DNA of 6,223 nt from Tateyamaria sp. (GTDB lineage Bacteria; Pseudomonadota; Alphaproteobacteria; Rhodobacterales; Rhodobacteraceae), in contig JABITU010000219.1 in assembly GCA_018668195.1 (NCBI GenBank), forward strand, positions 1 to 6,223. Reading direction: 5' to 3'. A program made the translations under genes and the position numbers. Positions within the stretch are counted from its first letter, which is position 1. Each line of letters begins with the position of its first letter. Positions 1-6,090 of this stretch are shown here, piece after piece. The notes under the pieces were generated by a model. It saw only the letters and a list, made by a program, of their open reading frames with translations, made no database searches and was not told the DNA's origin.

Positions 1-372
1 AAGTTGACCGCCGCCGCCGGTACTCCTGATCGCGCGACCCAAGACGCCATGACCCTATGGTTGATCGACGAGATGGACGCGACACTTTGGACGGCGGCTA
101 AGCATGACTTTGTTCTGCCCGAGGATAAGCGCGTGCCCGAAATTGCGCCTGCGATGCATTCCGCATTTGACCGCAGCGCAAAAAGCCTCGCCAAGCAGCT
201 TGGAGATAAGCCATTTCTGATGGGGGAGGCCATCTCGCTCCCTGATCTGTTGGCAGTGCATTGTATGGGTTGGGCCTTTGGCGCGGGATTTCCAGCGTTG
301 CCCGATCGTCTCAAGGCCTATTCAAAACAGTTGCGCGCACGACCCGCATTTCGAGCCGCAGGCGCGCGTTAA
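1..372 (+). CDS. Glutathione S-transferase, C-terminal part (5' truncated by window edge)
   Basis: The frame is open from the first base to the TAA at 370-372, so the gene starts before the window. GSTs conjugate glutathione to electrophiles or act as glutathione-dependent reductases or isomerases in the cytosol. What is visible is the all-helical C-terminal domain only. The stretch PFLMGEAISLPDLLAVH has the usual 'FL-G-x-S/T-x-x-D' N-capping box of GSTs, with the Asp at the helix start. The tail YSKQLRARPAFRAA matches the common GST ending 'Y-x-R-x-x-ARPAF-x-R-A'. The thioredoxin-like N-terminal domain that binds glutathione is not in view, so the GST class and substrate cannot be judged. 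A TTG at 4-6 is probably internal, not a start. The gene converges on the flavoprotein, with 97 bases between the two stops and no convincing terminator hairpin there. Confidence 0.82.
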   Translation, partial: KLTAAAGTPDRATQDAMTLWLIDEMDATLWTAAKHDFVLPEDKRVPEIAPAMHSAFDRSAKSLAKQLGDKPFLMGEAISLPDLLAVHCMGWAFGAGFPALPDRLKAYSKQLRARPAFRAAGAR

Positions 373-469
373 AGCGTTTCAAGTTTATTATGAAGCTCTT
401 ATTCGCTGCCTCTCACTACGCTCGAACGCAAAAACAATGCTGCGTATTTTAACGAAAGCGCGCAACCCC

Positions 470-1648
470 TTACTCGTTCAAATATGAAAGCGCTCCGCGC
501 CCGGCGTGGCGTCCGGTAGCAAGGCATGCCGTTAGAAGATATCCACCCGTCGGGGCCTCCCAATCGAGCATTTCACCTGCGCAAAAGACGCCCGGCATGC
601 TGTGCAGCATAAAGTGTTCATTAAGCGCTGTTTGCGGCACACCACCCGCCGTCGAAATCGCTTCGTCGATGGGGCGCAAGCCAGCATGCTTCGCCTTCAG
701 ACTTTTGATCAGATGCGCAAGCTCAGCGGGTTCGGCGGGCAATGGTCGCCCCCATTCATTTATCAGCGCCAGCTTGACCCGATCCAGCCTGAGCACTTTG
801 CGCATGTGGTTGCTCAGGCTGGTTTTGCCACGCGGTTTTGACAAACGTTCAATAACGGTTTCAACGCTCAGATCAGGACACAGATCAACGCAAAGTGCGG
901 CCCCCTCGCGCACCCCCCGCGACACGGAATATATGCCTCCGCCCTCAAGACCCCGCCGCGACAAGGACGCCTCGCCACGTGACCGGTACGGGCCCGCATA
1001 CCAGGCCACACCCTTGATTGGTGCGCCCATATGATCCGCCATATATAGGGACCAGTCGATTGCGACGGCGGCGTTAGCAGCAGCAAAAGGCGTTAACGCA
1101 GCACCGCGTTCAGACAAGATATCAGCCCATATTCCATCAGACCCAAGCCGTGCCCAACTTGCTCCGCCCATGGCCAGCACAACCGCATCTGCCCGGACCG
1201 TTTGCGGCCCCACGGGCGTGTCAAAACGCAATGCACCCTCTGCCCAGCCGGTCCAACGCCAGCGCGTTTTCCGGATTACGCCCAGATCATCCAGCCGCGC
1301 CAACCACGCACGCAGCAATGGTGACGCCTTCATCGACCGCGGAAAGACTCTGCCAGTTGAACCAGCAAACATCTCTTGGCCGAGGCCCTCAGCCCAGCTC
1401 ATGATTGCATTCTTGTCAAAGGCCTGCACAGATCTGCGCAGCCAAGAGGACGCCTCGCCGTAGTTTGCTAAAATATCATCCGCAGGTGCATCAAAGGTCA
1501 GGTTCAAACCCGACTTGCCCGCCATAAGAAATTTACGTGCGACCGAAGGCTTTGCGTCATACACCGTCACACACAGGCCGGACCCAGCCATGACCTCACC
1601 CGCTGCCAAACCCGCAGGACCGCCCCCGATCACGGCGACAGTTTTCAT
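470..1648 (-). CDS. FAD-dependent oxidoreductase, HI0933/YhiN superfamily, PP_4765-like
   Basis: This predicted cytosolic flavoprotein has 392 residues from the chosen ATG. The N-terminus is a dinucleotide-binding Rossmann motif: VAVIGGGPAGLAAG with the glycine-rich turn at residues 8-13 and an acidic residue ending strand 2 (D31 in VTVYDAK). The motif MAGKSGLNLT (about 42-51) occupies the place of 'GGGRCNVT' in classical YhiN/HI0933 proteins and resembles the PP_4765 subgroup. MGGASWARLGSDG (about 160-172) is the second conserved FAD-site segment. The C-terminal block from AISTAGGVPQTALNE through FCAGEMLDWEAPTGGYLL is the FAD-closing part. The physiological substrate of this subgroup is unknown to me. 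The ATG at 1648 places the Rossmann strand at the very N-terminus. A TTG at 1684 would add 12 residues without similarity. Neither start has a good Shine-Dalgarno sequence. It is divergent from the rhodanese gene. Confidence 0.9.
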   Translation of the reverse strand: MKTVAVIGGGPAGLAAGEVMAGSGLCVTVYDAKPSVARKFLMAGKSGLNLTFDAPADDILANYGEASSWLRRSVQAFDKNAIMSWAEGLGQEMFAGSTGRVFPRSMKASPLLRAWLARLDDLGVIRKTRWRWTGWAEGALRFDTPVGPQTVRADAVVLAMGGASWARLGSDGIWADILSERGAALTPFAAANAAVAIDWSLYMADHMGAPIKGVAWYAGPYRSRGEASLSRRGLEGGGIYSVSRGVREGAALCVDLCPDLSVETVIERLSKPRGKTSLSNHMRKVLRLDRVKLALINEWGRPLPAEPAELAHLIKSLKAKHAGLRPIDEAISTAGGVPQTALNEHFMLHSMPGVFCAGEMLDWEAPTGGYLLTACLATGRHAGRGALSYLNE

Positions 1649-1681
1649 GCCAAGGCCAACGGAATTATGAGGTAAGCGCTG

Positions 1682-1700
1682 CAATTCAGAAATGGAATTG
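1682..1700. promoter_or_regulatory. Candidate operator: CAATTC-N7-GAATTG dyad
   Basis: A 19-base imperfect palindrome has six-base arms CAATTC (1682-1687) and GAATTG (1695-1700) around a seven-base centre. It lies 34 bases upstream of the flavoprotein ATG. A minus-strand CATAAT at 1669-1664, one mismatch from a consensus -10, lies between it and the gene. The location suits a repressor or activator site, but short dyads occur by chance and no regulator gene is adjacent. Confidence 0.25.
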
Positions 1701-1731
1701 AGTTATTATTTTTGGGGAGCCCCCTTCGAAC

Positions 1732-1757
1732 TGCAAAAAGCGCACCGCTTTTGTGCA
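1732..1757. other. Bulged inverted repeat / possible hairpin
   Basis: AAAAGCG (1736-1742) and CGCTTTT (1746-1752) form a perfect seven-base stem around a three-base loop. With G1753 bulged, the outer TGCA (1732-1735) pairs with TGCA (1754-1757). No T-run follows on either strand outside the stem itself, so it is not a standard intrinsic terminator. Its role is unknown. Confidence 0.35.
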
Positions 1758-1986
1758 CCCGGGTTCTTCGATCAATCTCCACAGCTTACCTCATATTGCG
1801 ATTGCGCTGTTTCCAAGTGTCATGGGCAAAGGACTATCTGCAAGCAAACAAGTGGTCATTGCAGGAAGATTATTCATGGACCTTGGTAAAACTTGCAGCA
1901 CAGCGGTGTCTGCACAGCTGCAGCCTCTCGTTGGTTTGCCCGGAAGTGCCTGTAAGGATTACGGCCAATAAATTCGCTTGTTGGAC

Positions 1987-2000
1987 GCACCGTGAGGTGC
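1987..2000 (+). promoter_or_regulatory. Short GNRA-capped leader hairpin before rhodanese
   Basis: GCACC (1987-1991) pairs with GGTGC (1996-2000) around GTGA, a tetraloop of the stable GNRA type. It lies 32 bases before the rhodanese start codon, so it would be in the 5' leader if transcription starts upstream. It could equally be a protein-binding dyad on DNA. The stem is only five pairs long and I recognise no known riboswitch. Confidence 0.3.
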
Positions 2001-2021
2001 AAGACTTACCAAACCCAAAAC

Positions 2022-2026
2022 GAGGA
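2022..2026 (+). promoter_or_regulatory. Ribosome binding site of the rhodanese gene
   Basis: GAGGA sits six bases before the ATG at 2033. It is the only good Shine-Dalgarno match in this reading frame and decides the start against in-frame alternatives further upstream. Confidence 0.7.
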
Positions 2027-2032
2027 TACGAC

Positions 2033-2434
2033 ATGGCCTTGACGACAACGGCCGCCGCACTTGTGGCAAAGGCCCGCGCCCGGATCAAAGAGGTAGAAAC
2101 GGCCGACGCCCTTGCTATGGTGAATAACCCCGATATCGTGATCGTCGATATCAGAGACATAAGAGAGCGCCAGCGATCCGGCTTTATTCCGGGATCCGTC
2201 CATGCGCCACGTGGCATGATCGAATTCTGGGTCGACCCGGACAGCCCCTATTTCAAGGATGTGTTTGGACAGCGGAACAAGACCTTTCTGTTTCATTGTG
2301 CATCTGGCTGGCGGTCCGCGCTCACAGTCGCAGCACTAAAGGATATGGGATTTGAAGCGGCCCATCTTCGGGACGGCTTTTCTACGTGGGCAGAAAAGGG
2401 CGGCACAGTTGAGCACTACCAAAACGATACCTAA
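2033..2434 (+). CDS. Single-domain rhodanese-like sulfurtransferase
   Basis: The product is 133 residues, typical of a single rhodanese domain with a short N-terminal extension. Rhodanese domains carry a persulfide on a catalytic cysteine and pass sulfur to acceptors such as cyanide or thiols. The fold signatures appear in order: VIVDIRDIRERQRSGFIPGSVHAPRG (about residues 36-61), containing the 'D-x-R-...-E-...-G-H-I-P-G-A' motif, then the active loop CASGWRS with C89 as nucleophile and R94. It ends with AALKDMGFEAAHLRDGFSTWAEKGG, the usual 'G-F-..-V-..-L-x-GG-..-W' helix and turn. The six-residue loop length agrees with sulfurtransferases rather than Cdc25-like phosphatases. There is no signal peptide, so it is cytosolic. 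The start is fixed by GAGGA six bases upstream. It appears monocistronic, and the physiological acceptor is not evident. Confidence 0.92.
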   Translation: MALTTTAAALVAKARARIKEVETADALAMVNNPDIVIVDIRDIRERQRSGFIPGSVHAPRGMIEFWVDPDSPYFKDVFGQRNKTFLFHCASGWRSALTVAALKDMGFEAAHLRDGFSTWAEKGGTVEHYQNDT

Positions 2435-2855
2435 TTCGGGATTCGCTCAAGATGTTGGTGGCGTGATACGGGAAAATTACCTACCTAACGCTGCCTGAAA
2501 TCAAAGATTTCAACGCTTTCGCTGCTGTCGACTGTTTCAGATATTTCGTTACCTCTATGAATTGCTGGTGATACATTTTGGGCGTTACTTTTCGTGTCAC
2601 AAACCCTTGTTTATGGACCACGGTGGAAGGCACGGTGGGCGGCGTAAAAGTCATTGAACGCGCACTTAAAAATTGCCGGTTACGCAACAACGTTAACGCA
2701 TTTTTCCCGTCAGACATTGGCTGAAAGTCAGCATCGCTTTTTTCAGACGCGCACAAGTTAGCGCGCATAATCATGCATCATTTTCAAGAAAAATTCAAAA
2801 TATGAACAGCCCCTACGAAGCAAAAAGAAGCACAAATGGCGGCGAATTATTGGCA

Positions 2856-2884
2856 TTGTCCGTCCCAGAGACATGTCCGTTAAT
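2856..2884 (+). promoter_or_regulatory. Candidate promoter with repeats before the solute-binding protein gene
   Basis: TTGTCC (2856-2861) and GTTAAT (2879-2884) are separated by 17 bases and each match four of six positions of the sigma-70 -35 and -10 consensus. The heptamer TGTCCGT occurs twice here, at 2857-2863 and 2874-2880. The second copy overlaps the palindrome GACATGTC (2870-2877). This would give a leader of roughly 65 bases. It is a plausible but unproven promoter or operator. Confidence 0.3.
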
Positions 2885-2944
2885 CCACACCGGGCTTGCG
2901 AAATATCTCATTTAAGGGAAAGCTGGTCCAGAATGTGCACCAAC

Positions 2945-2950
2945 GGGGAG
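2945..2950 (+). promoter_or_regulatory. Ribosome binding site of the solute-binding protein gene
   Basis: GGGGAG lies six bases before the ATG at 2957. It selects this start over the in-frame ATG at 2873, which would bury the signal peptide behind 28 extra residues. Confidence 0.75.
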
Positions 2951-2956
2951 ATCACA

Positions 2957-4429
2957 ATGCTTAAAAAGCTAACCATGACCGCAGCAGTGCTGGCAATCAG
3001 TGCTGGTACGCTTTGGGCCAAAAGCGACATTACGGTCGCTCTGCAGTTAGAGCCGCCGCATCTGGACCCGACTTCGGCTGCCGCCGGAGCCATTGATTCA
3101 GTGTTATACTCGAATGTGTTCGAGGGCTTAACACGATTTACCGGCGACGGCGCAATTGTGCCTGGGCTTGCAGCATCCTGGGATATTTCAGACGATGGGC
3201 TGACGTATACCTTTACCCTGCGCGAGGGTGTTACGTTTCACGACGGCACGACAATGGATGCTGATGACGTGAAATTCTCGCTCGATCGCATATTGGCCGA
3301 TGACAGCGCCAATGCGCAAAAGGCGCTCTATGCCGCCATCAGCGCTGTCGAAGTCATTGATTCCCAGACTGTCCGAGTGACCCTGTCAGAAGCCAATGGC
3401 AACATGCTTTTCAACCTTGCATGGGGTGACGCTGTTATCGTGGCGCCCGAAAGCATCGAGAACATCAAGCAATCGCCAATTGGCACTGGCCCATTCAAGT
3501 TCGACATGTGGAATCAGGGCGACCGTATCGAAATGAGCGGTTATGATGGCTATTGGGGGGAAAAGCCTGCCCTCGACAAGGCGACCTTCAAGTTCATTTC
3601 GGATCCAACCGCCGCTTTTGCAGCCGTCATGGCCGAAGATGTCGACGTGTTTAGCGGCTTTCCCGCGCCTGAAAACCTGCCACAGTTTGAGGCAGACCCC
3701 CGGTTTCAGGTTTTAGTTGGTTCGACCGAAGGTGAAACCATTCTGTCGACAAACAATATGCAGGCGCCTTTTGACGATGTGCGCGTGCGTCGGGCCGTGG
3801 CACATGCGATTGACCGCCAGGCGATCGTTGACGGTGCGATGTTTGGCTATGGAACGCCGATTGGCACCCATTTTGCGCCTCACAATCCCGCTTATGTCGA
3901 TCTAAAAGGCCAGTCGGCGCATGATCCAGACAAGGCACGCGCCTTGTTGGCTGAGGCAGGCCTCGCGGACGGGTTTGAAACCACACTGCACCTGCCGCCC
4001 CCCTCCTATGCCCGTCGCGGTGGCGAAATCATCGCAGCCCAACTGGCCGAGGTTGGCATCAAAGCAGAGATCATCAACGTTGAGTGGGCGCAGTGGCTTG
4101 AGACAGTCTTTCGCGGCAAAAATTTTGGTCTGACCATCGTCAGTCATACCGAACCCATGGACATCGGGATTTATGCCAATCCTGGTTATTACTTCCAATA
4201 CGACAACCCGACGTTCCAAGAGTTGATGATAACGCTGAACAGCACCACCGATCCCGATGGGCGCACAGATCTGATGGCACAGGCACAGAAGATTATCGCG
4301 GATGATGCCGTAAACGGGTATCTGTTTCAGCTTGCAGCTTTGTCTGTCGCCAAAGCGGGCGTTCAGGGGCTGTGGACCAATGCCCCGACACAAGCGACCG
4401 ATCTAACTGGCGTCAGCTGGGCTGATTAA
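2957..4429 (+). CDS. ABC transporter periplasmic solute-binding protein, peptide/nickel (SBP_bac_5) family
   Basis: The 490-residue product is of usual length for DppA/OppA-type binding proteins, which capture peptides, opines, sugars or metal complexes in the periplasm and deliver them to an ABC permease. Residues 1-21 are a Sec signal peptide: positive MLKK, a hydrophobic core, and likely cleavage after LWA-21. There is no lipobox cysteine, so it should be soluble. Family landmarks follow: LEPPHLDPTSA (31-41), VFEGLTRF (54-61), the signature region ASWDISDDGLTYTFTLREG then VTFHDGTTMDADDVKFSLDR (73-111), PIGTGPFKF (174-182), and VRRAVAHAIDRQAIV (277-291). GLTIVSHTEPMDIG (391-404) belongs to the ligand-side lobe. 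The ligand cannot be told from sequence alone. No permease or ATPase gene is adjacent in the window, and the gene is followed by its own terminator, so it looks like an orphan binding protein. Confidence 0.93.
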   Translation: MLKKLTMTAAVLAISAGTLWAKSDITVALQLEPPHLDPTSAAAGAIDSVLYSNVFEGLTRFTGDGAIVPGLAASWDISDDGLTYTFTLREGVTFHDGTTMDADDVKFSLDRILADDSANAQKALYAAISAVEVIDSQTVRVTLSEANGNMLFNLAWGDAVIVAPESIENIKQSPIGTGPFKFDMWNQGDRIEMSGYDGYWGEKPALDKATFKFISDPTAAFAAVMAEDVDVFSGFPAPENLPQFEADPRFQVLVGSTEGETILSTNNMQAPFDDVRVRRAVAHAIDRQAIVDGAMFGYGTPIGTHFAPHNPAYVDLKGQSAHDPDKARALLAEAGLADGFETTLHLPPPSYARRGGEIIAAQLAEVGIKAEIINVEWAQWLETVFRGKNFGLTIVSHTEPMDIGIYANPGYYFQYDNPTFQELMITLNSTTDPDGRTDLMAQAQKIIADDAVNGYLFQLAALSVAKAGVQGLWTNAPTQATDLTGVSWAD

Positions 4430-4440
4430 AACAACACGAA

Positions 4441-4463
4441 GAAGCGGGGCACTGTCCCGCTTC
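4441..4463 (+). terminator. Intrinsic-type terminator after the solute-binding protein gene
   Basis: GAAGCGGG (4441-4448) pairs perfectly with CCCGCTTC (4456-4463). A further G-T wobble closes a five-base loop. It starts 11 bases after the stop codon. The following CCCTTTCATT gives only a weak T-run, so termination may be partial. Confidence 0.7.
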
Positions 4464-4470
4464 CCTTTCA

Positions 4471-4490
4471 TTGCGAAAACACATTCGCAA
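4471..4490. promoter_or_regulatory. Perfect 20-base dyad upstream of the cupin gene (candidate operator)
   Basis: TTGCGAA (4471-4477) and TTCGCAA (4484-4490) are exact inverted copies around a six-base AT-rich centre. The site lies 62 bases before the cupin ATG, just after the upstream terminator, where a promoter for the cupin is expected. The size and symmetry suit a dimeric helix-turn-helix repressor. The same half-site TTGCGAA occurs once at 2896-2902 upstream of the solute-binding protein gene, which may be chance. It could alternatively form a second RNA hairpin after the terminator. Confidence 0.42.
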
Positions 4491-4552
4491 ATCACAAACT
4501 GGCCAATCAGACACCACCTGGACCGTTTGCCCAACCACATCAGAGACAGTTA

Positions 4553-4948
4553 ATGAACATATACAAGGCGGGCAGTCGCCCCTCGCAAAGGGCCAACTCG
4601 GATTACTTTACCGGCACCGTTTGGCAAGATCCAATCGTCTCGACACCCGAGCCTGCGCGGCTAAATGCTTTGAGCGTCCATTTCGAACCCGGTGCGCGCA
4701 CGGCCTGGCACAACCACCCCCTTGGACAAACGCTTCATGTTACGCGAGGGGCCGGACTGATTTGCATGCGCGGACAAAAGCCACAGGCGTTAAGTCCCGG
4801 CGACACAGTATGGATTCCACCGGATATCGAACACTGGCACGGAGCCACGCCAACAACCCACATGACCCATATTGCCATGCAAGAGATGCAAAGTGGAAGT
4901 GCCGCCACGTGGCTAGAGCATGTCACTGACATCGATTACAACGCCTGA
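4553..4948 (+). CDS. Cupin-fold metalloenzyme, (R)-mandelonitrile lyase-like
   Basis: The 131-residue product is a single small beta-barrel (cupin_2) without a signal peptide. It resembles, along its whole length, the bacterial cupin hydroxynitrile lyases, which reversibly split cyanohydrins into aldehyde and HCN using a bound metal such as manganese. Recognisable segments are DYFTGTVWQDP (17-27), SVHFEPGARTAWHNHPLGQTL (41-61) and PGDTVWIPPDIEHWHGATPT (82-101), then THIAMQE and the ending WLEHVTD. Putative metal ligands are H53, H55, Q59 and H94, the pattern I recall for the Granulicella enzyme. Many close relatives are annotated this way without proof of lyase activity, so related carboxymuconolactone or quercetinase-like chemistry is possible. 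The Shine-Dalgarno site is weak (AGAGA). The start is supported by the N-terminal match. The 3' end overlaps the convergent deacetylase gene by 13 bases. Confidence 0.85.
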   Translation: MNIYKAGSRPSQRANSDYFTGTVWQDPIVSTPEPARLNALSVHFEPGARTAWHNHPLGQTLHVTRGAGLICMRGQKPQALSPGDTVWIPPDIEHWHGATPTTHMTHIAMQEMQSGSAATWLEHVTDIDYNA

Positions 4949-6033
4949 ACCCGCACCCGCAGGTTTGACCTTATTTCGCCATTGCGCGGCGTGTCCGCAA
5001 GGGTCGTAAACCAATGCTCTGGCGGGTTGCGACCACGGCTGTTTCCGTCAAATTTCAAACCGCGCAACACGGCTTCAGCCTCTGGGTTCAATCGATCCGG
5101 AACGTCAAAATCGTTCAAAGCGCCCCAAACACCGGTCCACAAGCGCCCAACGGACCATGGATTATAACCACCTCCCCCCAGCACCAGAAAACGATGGGCC
5201 ATGCCTTTCAGATTTCGCACGAAACTCCAGTGCGCCTGATTTGACAGGGCAAGGTGGGCTTGCGGATCTTCCAGAACACCATCCGCCCCGCATTGCAGGA
5301 CGATAGCATCAGGACAAAACTGTTGCACCCGTGGCAGGATCACCTGATCGCGGATCAATGCCATTTCGGAATCGTTCAGATCCCTTGGGACCGGCAGGTT
5401 AACTGTGCTGCCTTGCCCTGTGACACCAAGTGGGCCAGTGCGGGGCCACAACCCATCCTCGTGCACCGAGATCATCAGCACATCCGGATCATCAGCAAAG
5501 GCCACCTCGACCCCGTCAGGATGGTGGGCATCAATGTCCACATAGGCGACCCGCGCTGCGCCATTGCGGCGCAGTGACAGAATCGCCAACACTGGATCGT
5601 TGAGATAGCAAAACCCGCCCGCGCGGTCTGGCATGCCGTGATGCGTGCCGCCCGCAGGGTGATAGACGATGCCACCTTTTGCCAACAGTTCACCCGCCAA
5701 CAGTGAACCGCCAGCCGCGGTTGCAGGGCGACGGTACATTTCGGGAAACACCGGATTGGAAGGCGTGCCCAAAGCATGGCGTGCGCGCACTACGTCGCTT
5801 ACCGATTGTGCCGCCTCTGCCGCCTGCAATGCCGCAACATACTCTGGCGTATGCCAGATCGTAAGGGCAGCCGGTTTCAGTCGCGGGCTAGGCACAAAAA
5901 CCGCAGGCGCAAGCCACCCCATGGCACGACTCAGATCCATCACAGTAGACACACGCGGTACCCTAAGGGGGTGCCGGGCACCATAGCTTGATCCGCGATA
6001 TATCTCGGACCCAATGAACAAAGGATCTGCCAT
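4936..6033 (-). CDS. Histone deacetylase / AcuC-family zinc amidohydrolase
   Basis: The 365-residue product has the full arginase-deacetylase fold of class I-like bacterial deacetylases, which remove acyl groups from lysine, polyamines or acetoin-pathway proteins in the cytosol. Conserved landmarks are GARHPLRVPR (18-27), GGTHHG with the tandem catalytic histidines H131-H132, AGGFCYLNDPVLAI (138-151), and VDIDAHHPDGVE (165-176) with zinc ligands D168 and H170. Further on are SVHEDGLWPRTG (189-200), LQCGADGVLEDP (246-257) with third zinc ligand D251, and GGGGYNPWSVGRLWT (286-300) with transition-state tyrosine Y290. All catalytic residues are present, so it should be active. The position after the tandem HH is proline, where glycine or cysteine is more usual. 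The ATG at 6033 begins just before the conserved N-terminus. A longer frame to 6159 adds 42 residues without family character. No clear Shine-Dalgarno site is visible. The substrate is unknown. Confidence 0.93.
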   Translation of the reverse strand: MADPLFIGSEIYRGSSYGARHPLRVPRVSTVMDLSRAMGWLAPAVFVPSPRLKPAALTIWHTPEYVAALQAAEAAQSVSDVVRARHALGTPSNPVFPEMYRRPATAAGGSLLAGELLAKGGIVYHPAGGTHHGMPDRAGGFCYLNDPVLAILSLRRNGAARVAYVDIDAHHPDGVEVAFADDPDVLMISVHEDGLWPRTGPLGVTGQGSTVNLPVPRDLNDSEMALIRDQVILPRVQQFCPDAIVLQCGADGVLEDPQAHLALSNQAHWSFVRNLKGMAHRFLVLGGGGYNPWSVGRLWTGVWGALNDFDVPDRLNPEAEAVLRGLKFDGNSRGRNPPEHWFTTLADTPRNGEIRSNLRVRVQAL

Positions 6034-6090
6034 GAAAGCTTGTGTAATAGATTGAGCAGAACAGGCAAGTGATCTGCTATTTTTGCGGAT

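Larger units (their letters stand above)
1649..2032. other. Divergent spacer between flavoprotein and rhodanese genes
   Basis: This 384-base spacer contains no protein I recognise. It should hold the promoters of both flanking genes. It carries a CAATTC/GAATTG dyad near the flavoprotein start, a bulged hairpin at 1732-1757, and a short hairpin at 1987-2000 before the rhodanese gene. The rhodanese frame stays open upstream to about 1712, but the translated stretch is cysteine- and tryptophan-rich without domain character. I treat it as non-coding. No tRNA-like cloverleaf and no transposon ends were seen. Confidence 0.6.
2435..2956. other. Long spacer without a convincing gene
   Basis: These 522 bases look more AT-rich than the flanking genes. 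A 97-codon minus-strand frame (2774 to 2481) exists, but it has no Shine-Dalgarno site, no family I recognise, and third positions less GC-biased than the neighbouring genes. It could be an unrecognised small gene, a decayed gene or chance. Perfect arms TGAAATC (2496-2502) and GATTTCA (2506-2512) form a three-base-loop hairpin without a T-run. The right end (2850-2956) should carry the promoter of the solute-binding protein gene. I saw no transposon ends and no tRNA. Confidence 0.55.

Noticed and set aside
597..1034. Open frames on the plus strand opposite the flavoprotein
   Set aside because: They are antisense shadows of a well-supported conserved gene.
1712..2032. In-frame 107-codon upstream extension of the rhodanese gene
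   Set aside because: The extension has no domain character, and the ATG at 2033 has a good GAGGA site and starts just before the rhodanese fold.
2496..2512. TGAAATC-AAA-GATTTCA hairpin as terminator of the rhodanese gene
   Set aside because: It lies about 60 bases after the stop, has an AT-rich stem and no T-run on either strand.
2873..2956. Upstream ATG giving 28 extra residues on the solute-binding protein
   Set aside because: It would bury the signal peptide, while the ATG at 2957 has GGGGAG at correct spacing.
4471..4929. 152-codon plus-strand frame overlapping the cupin
   Set aside because: It covers nearly all of the cupin gene in another frame, is rich in Arg, His and Thr, and has no family features.
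2033..4948. Rhodanese plus mandelonitrile-lyase-like cupin as a cyanide-handling operon
   Set aside because: The genes are 2 kb apart with a long spacer, an unrelated transporter gene and a terminator between them; only loose functional association can be suggested.
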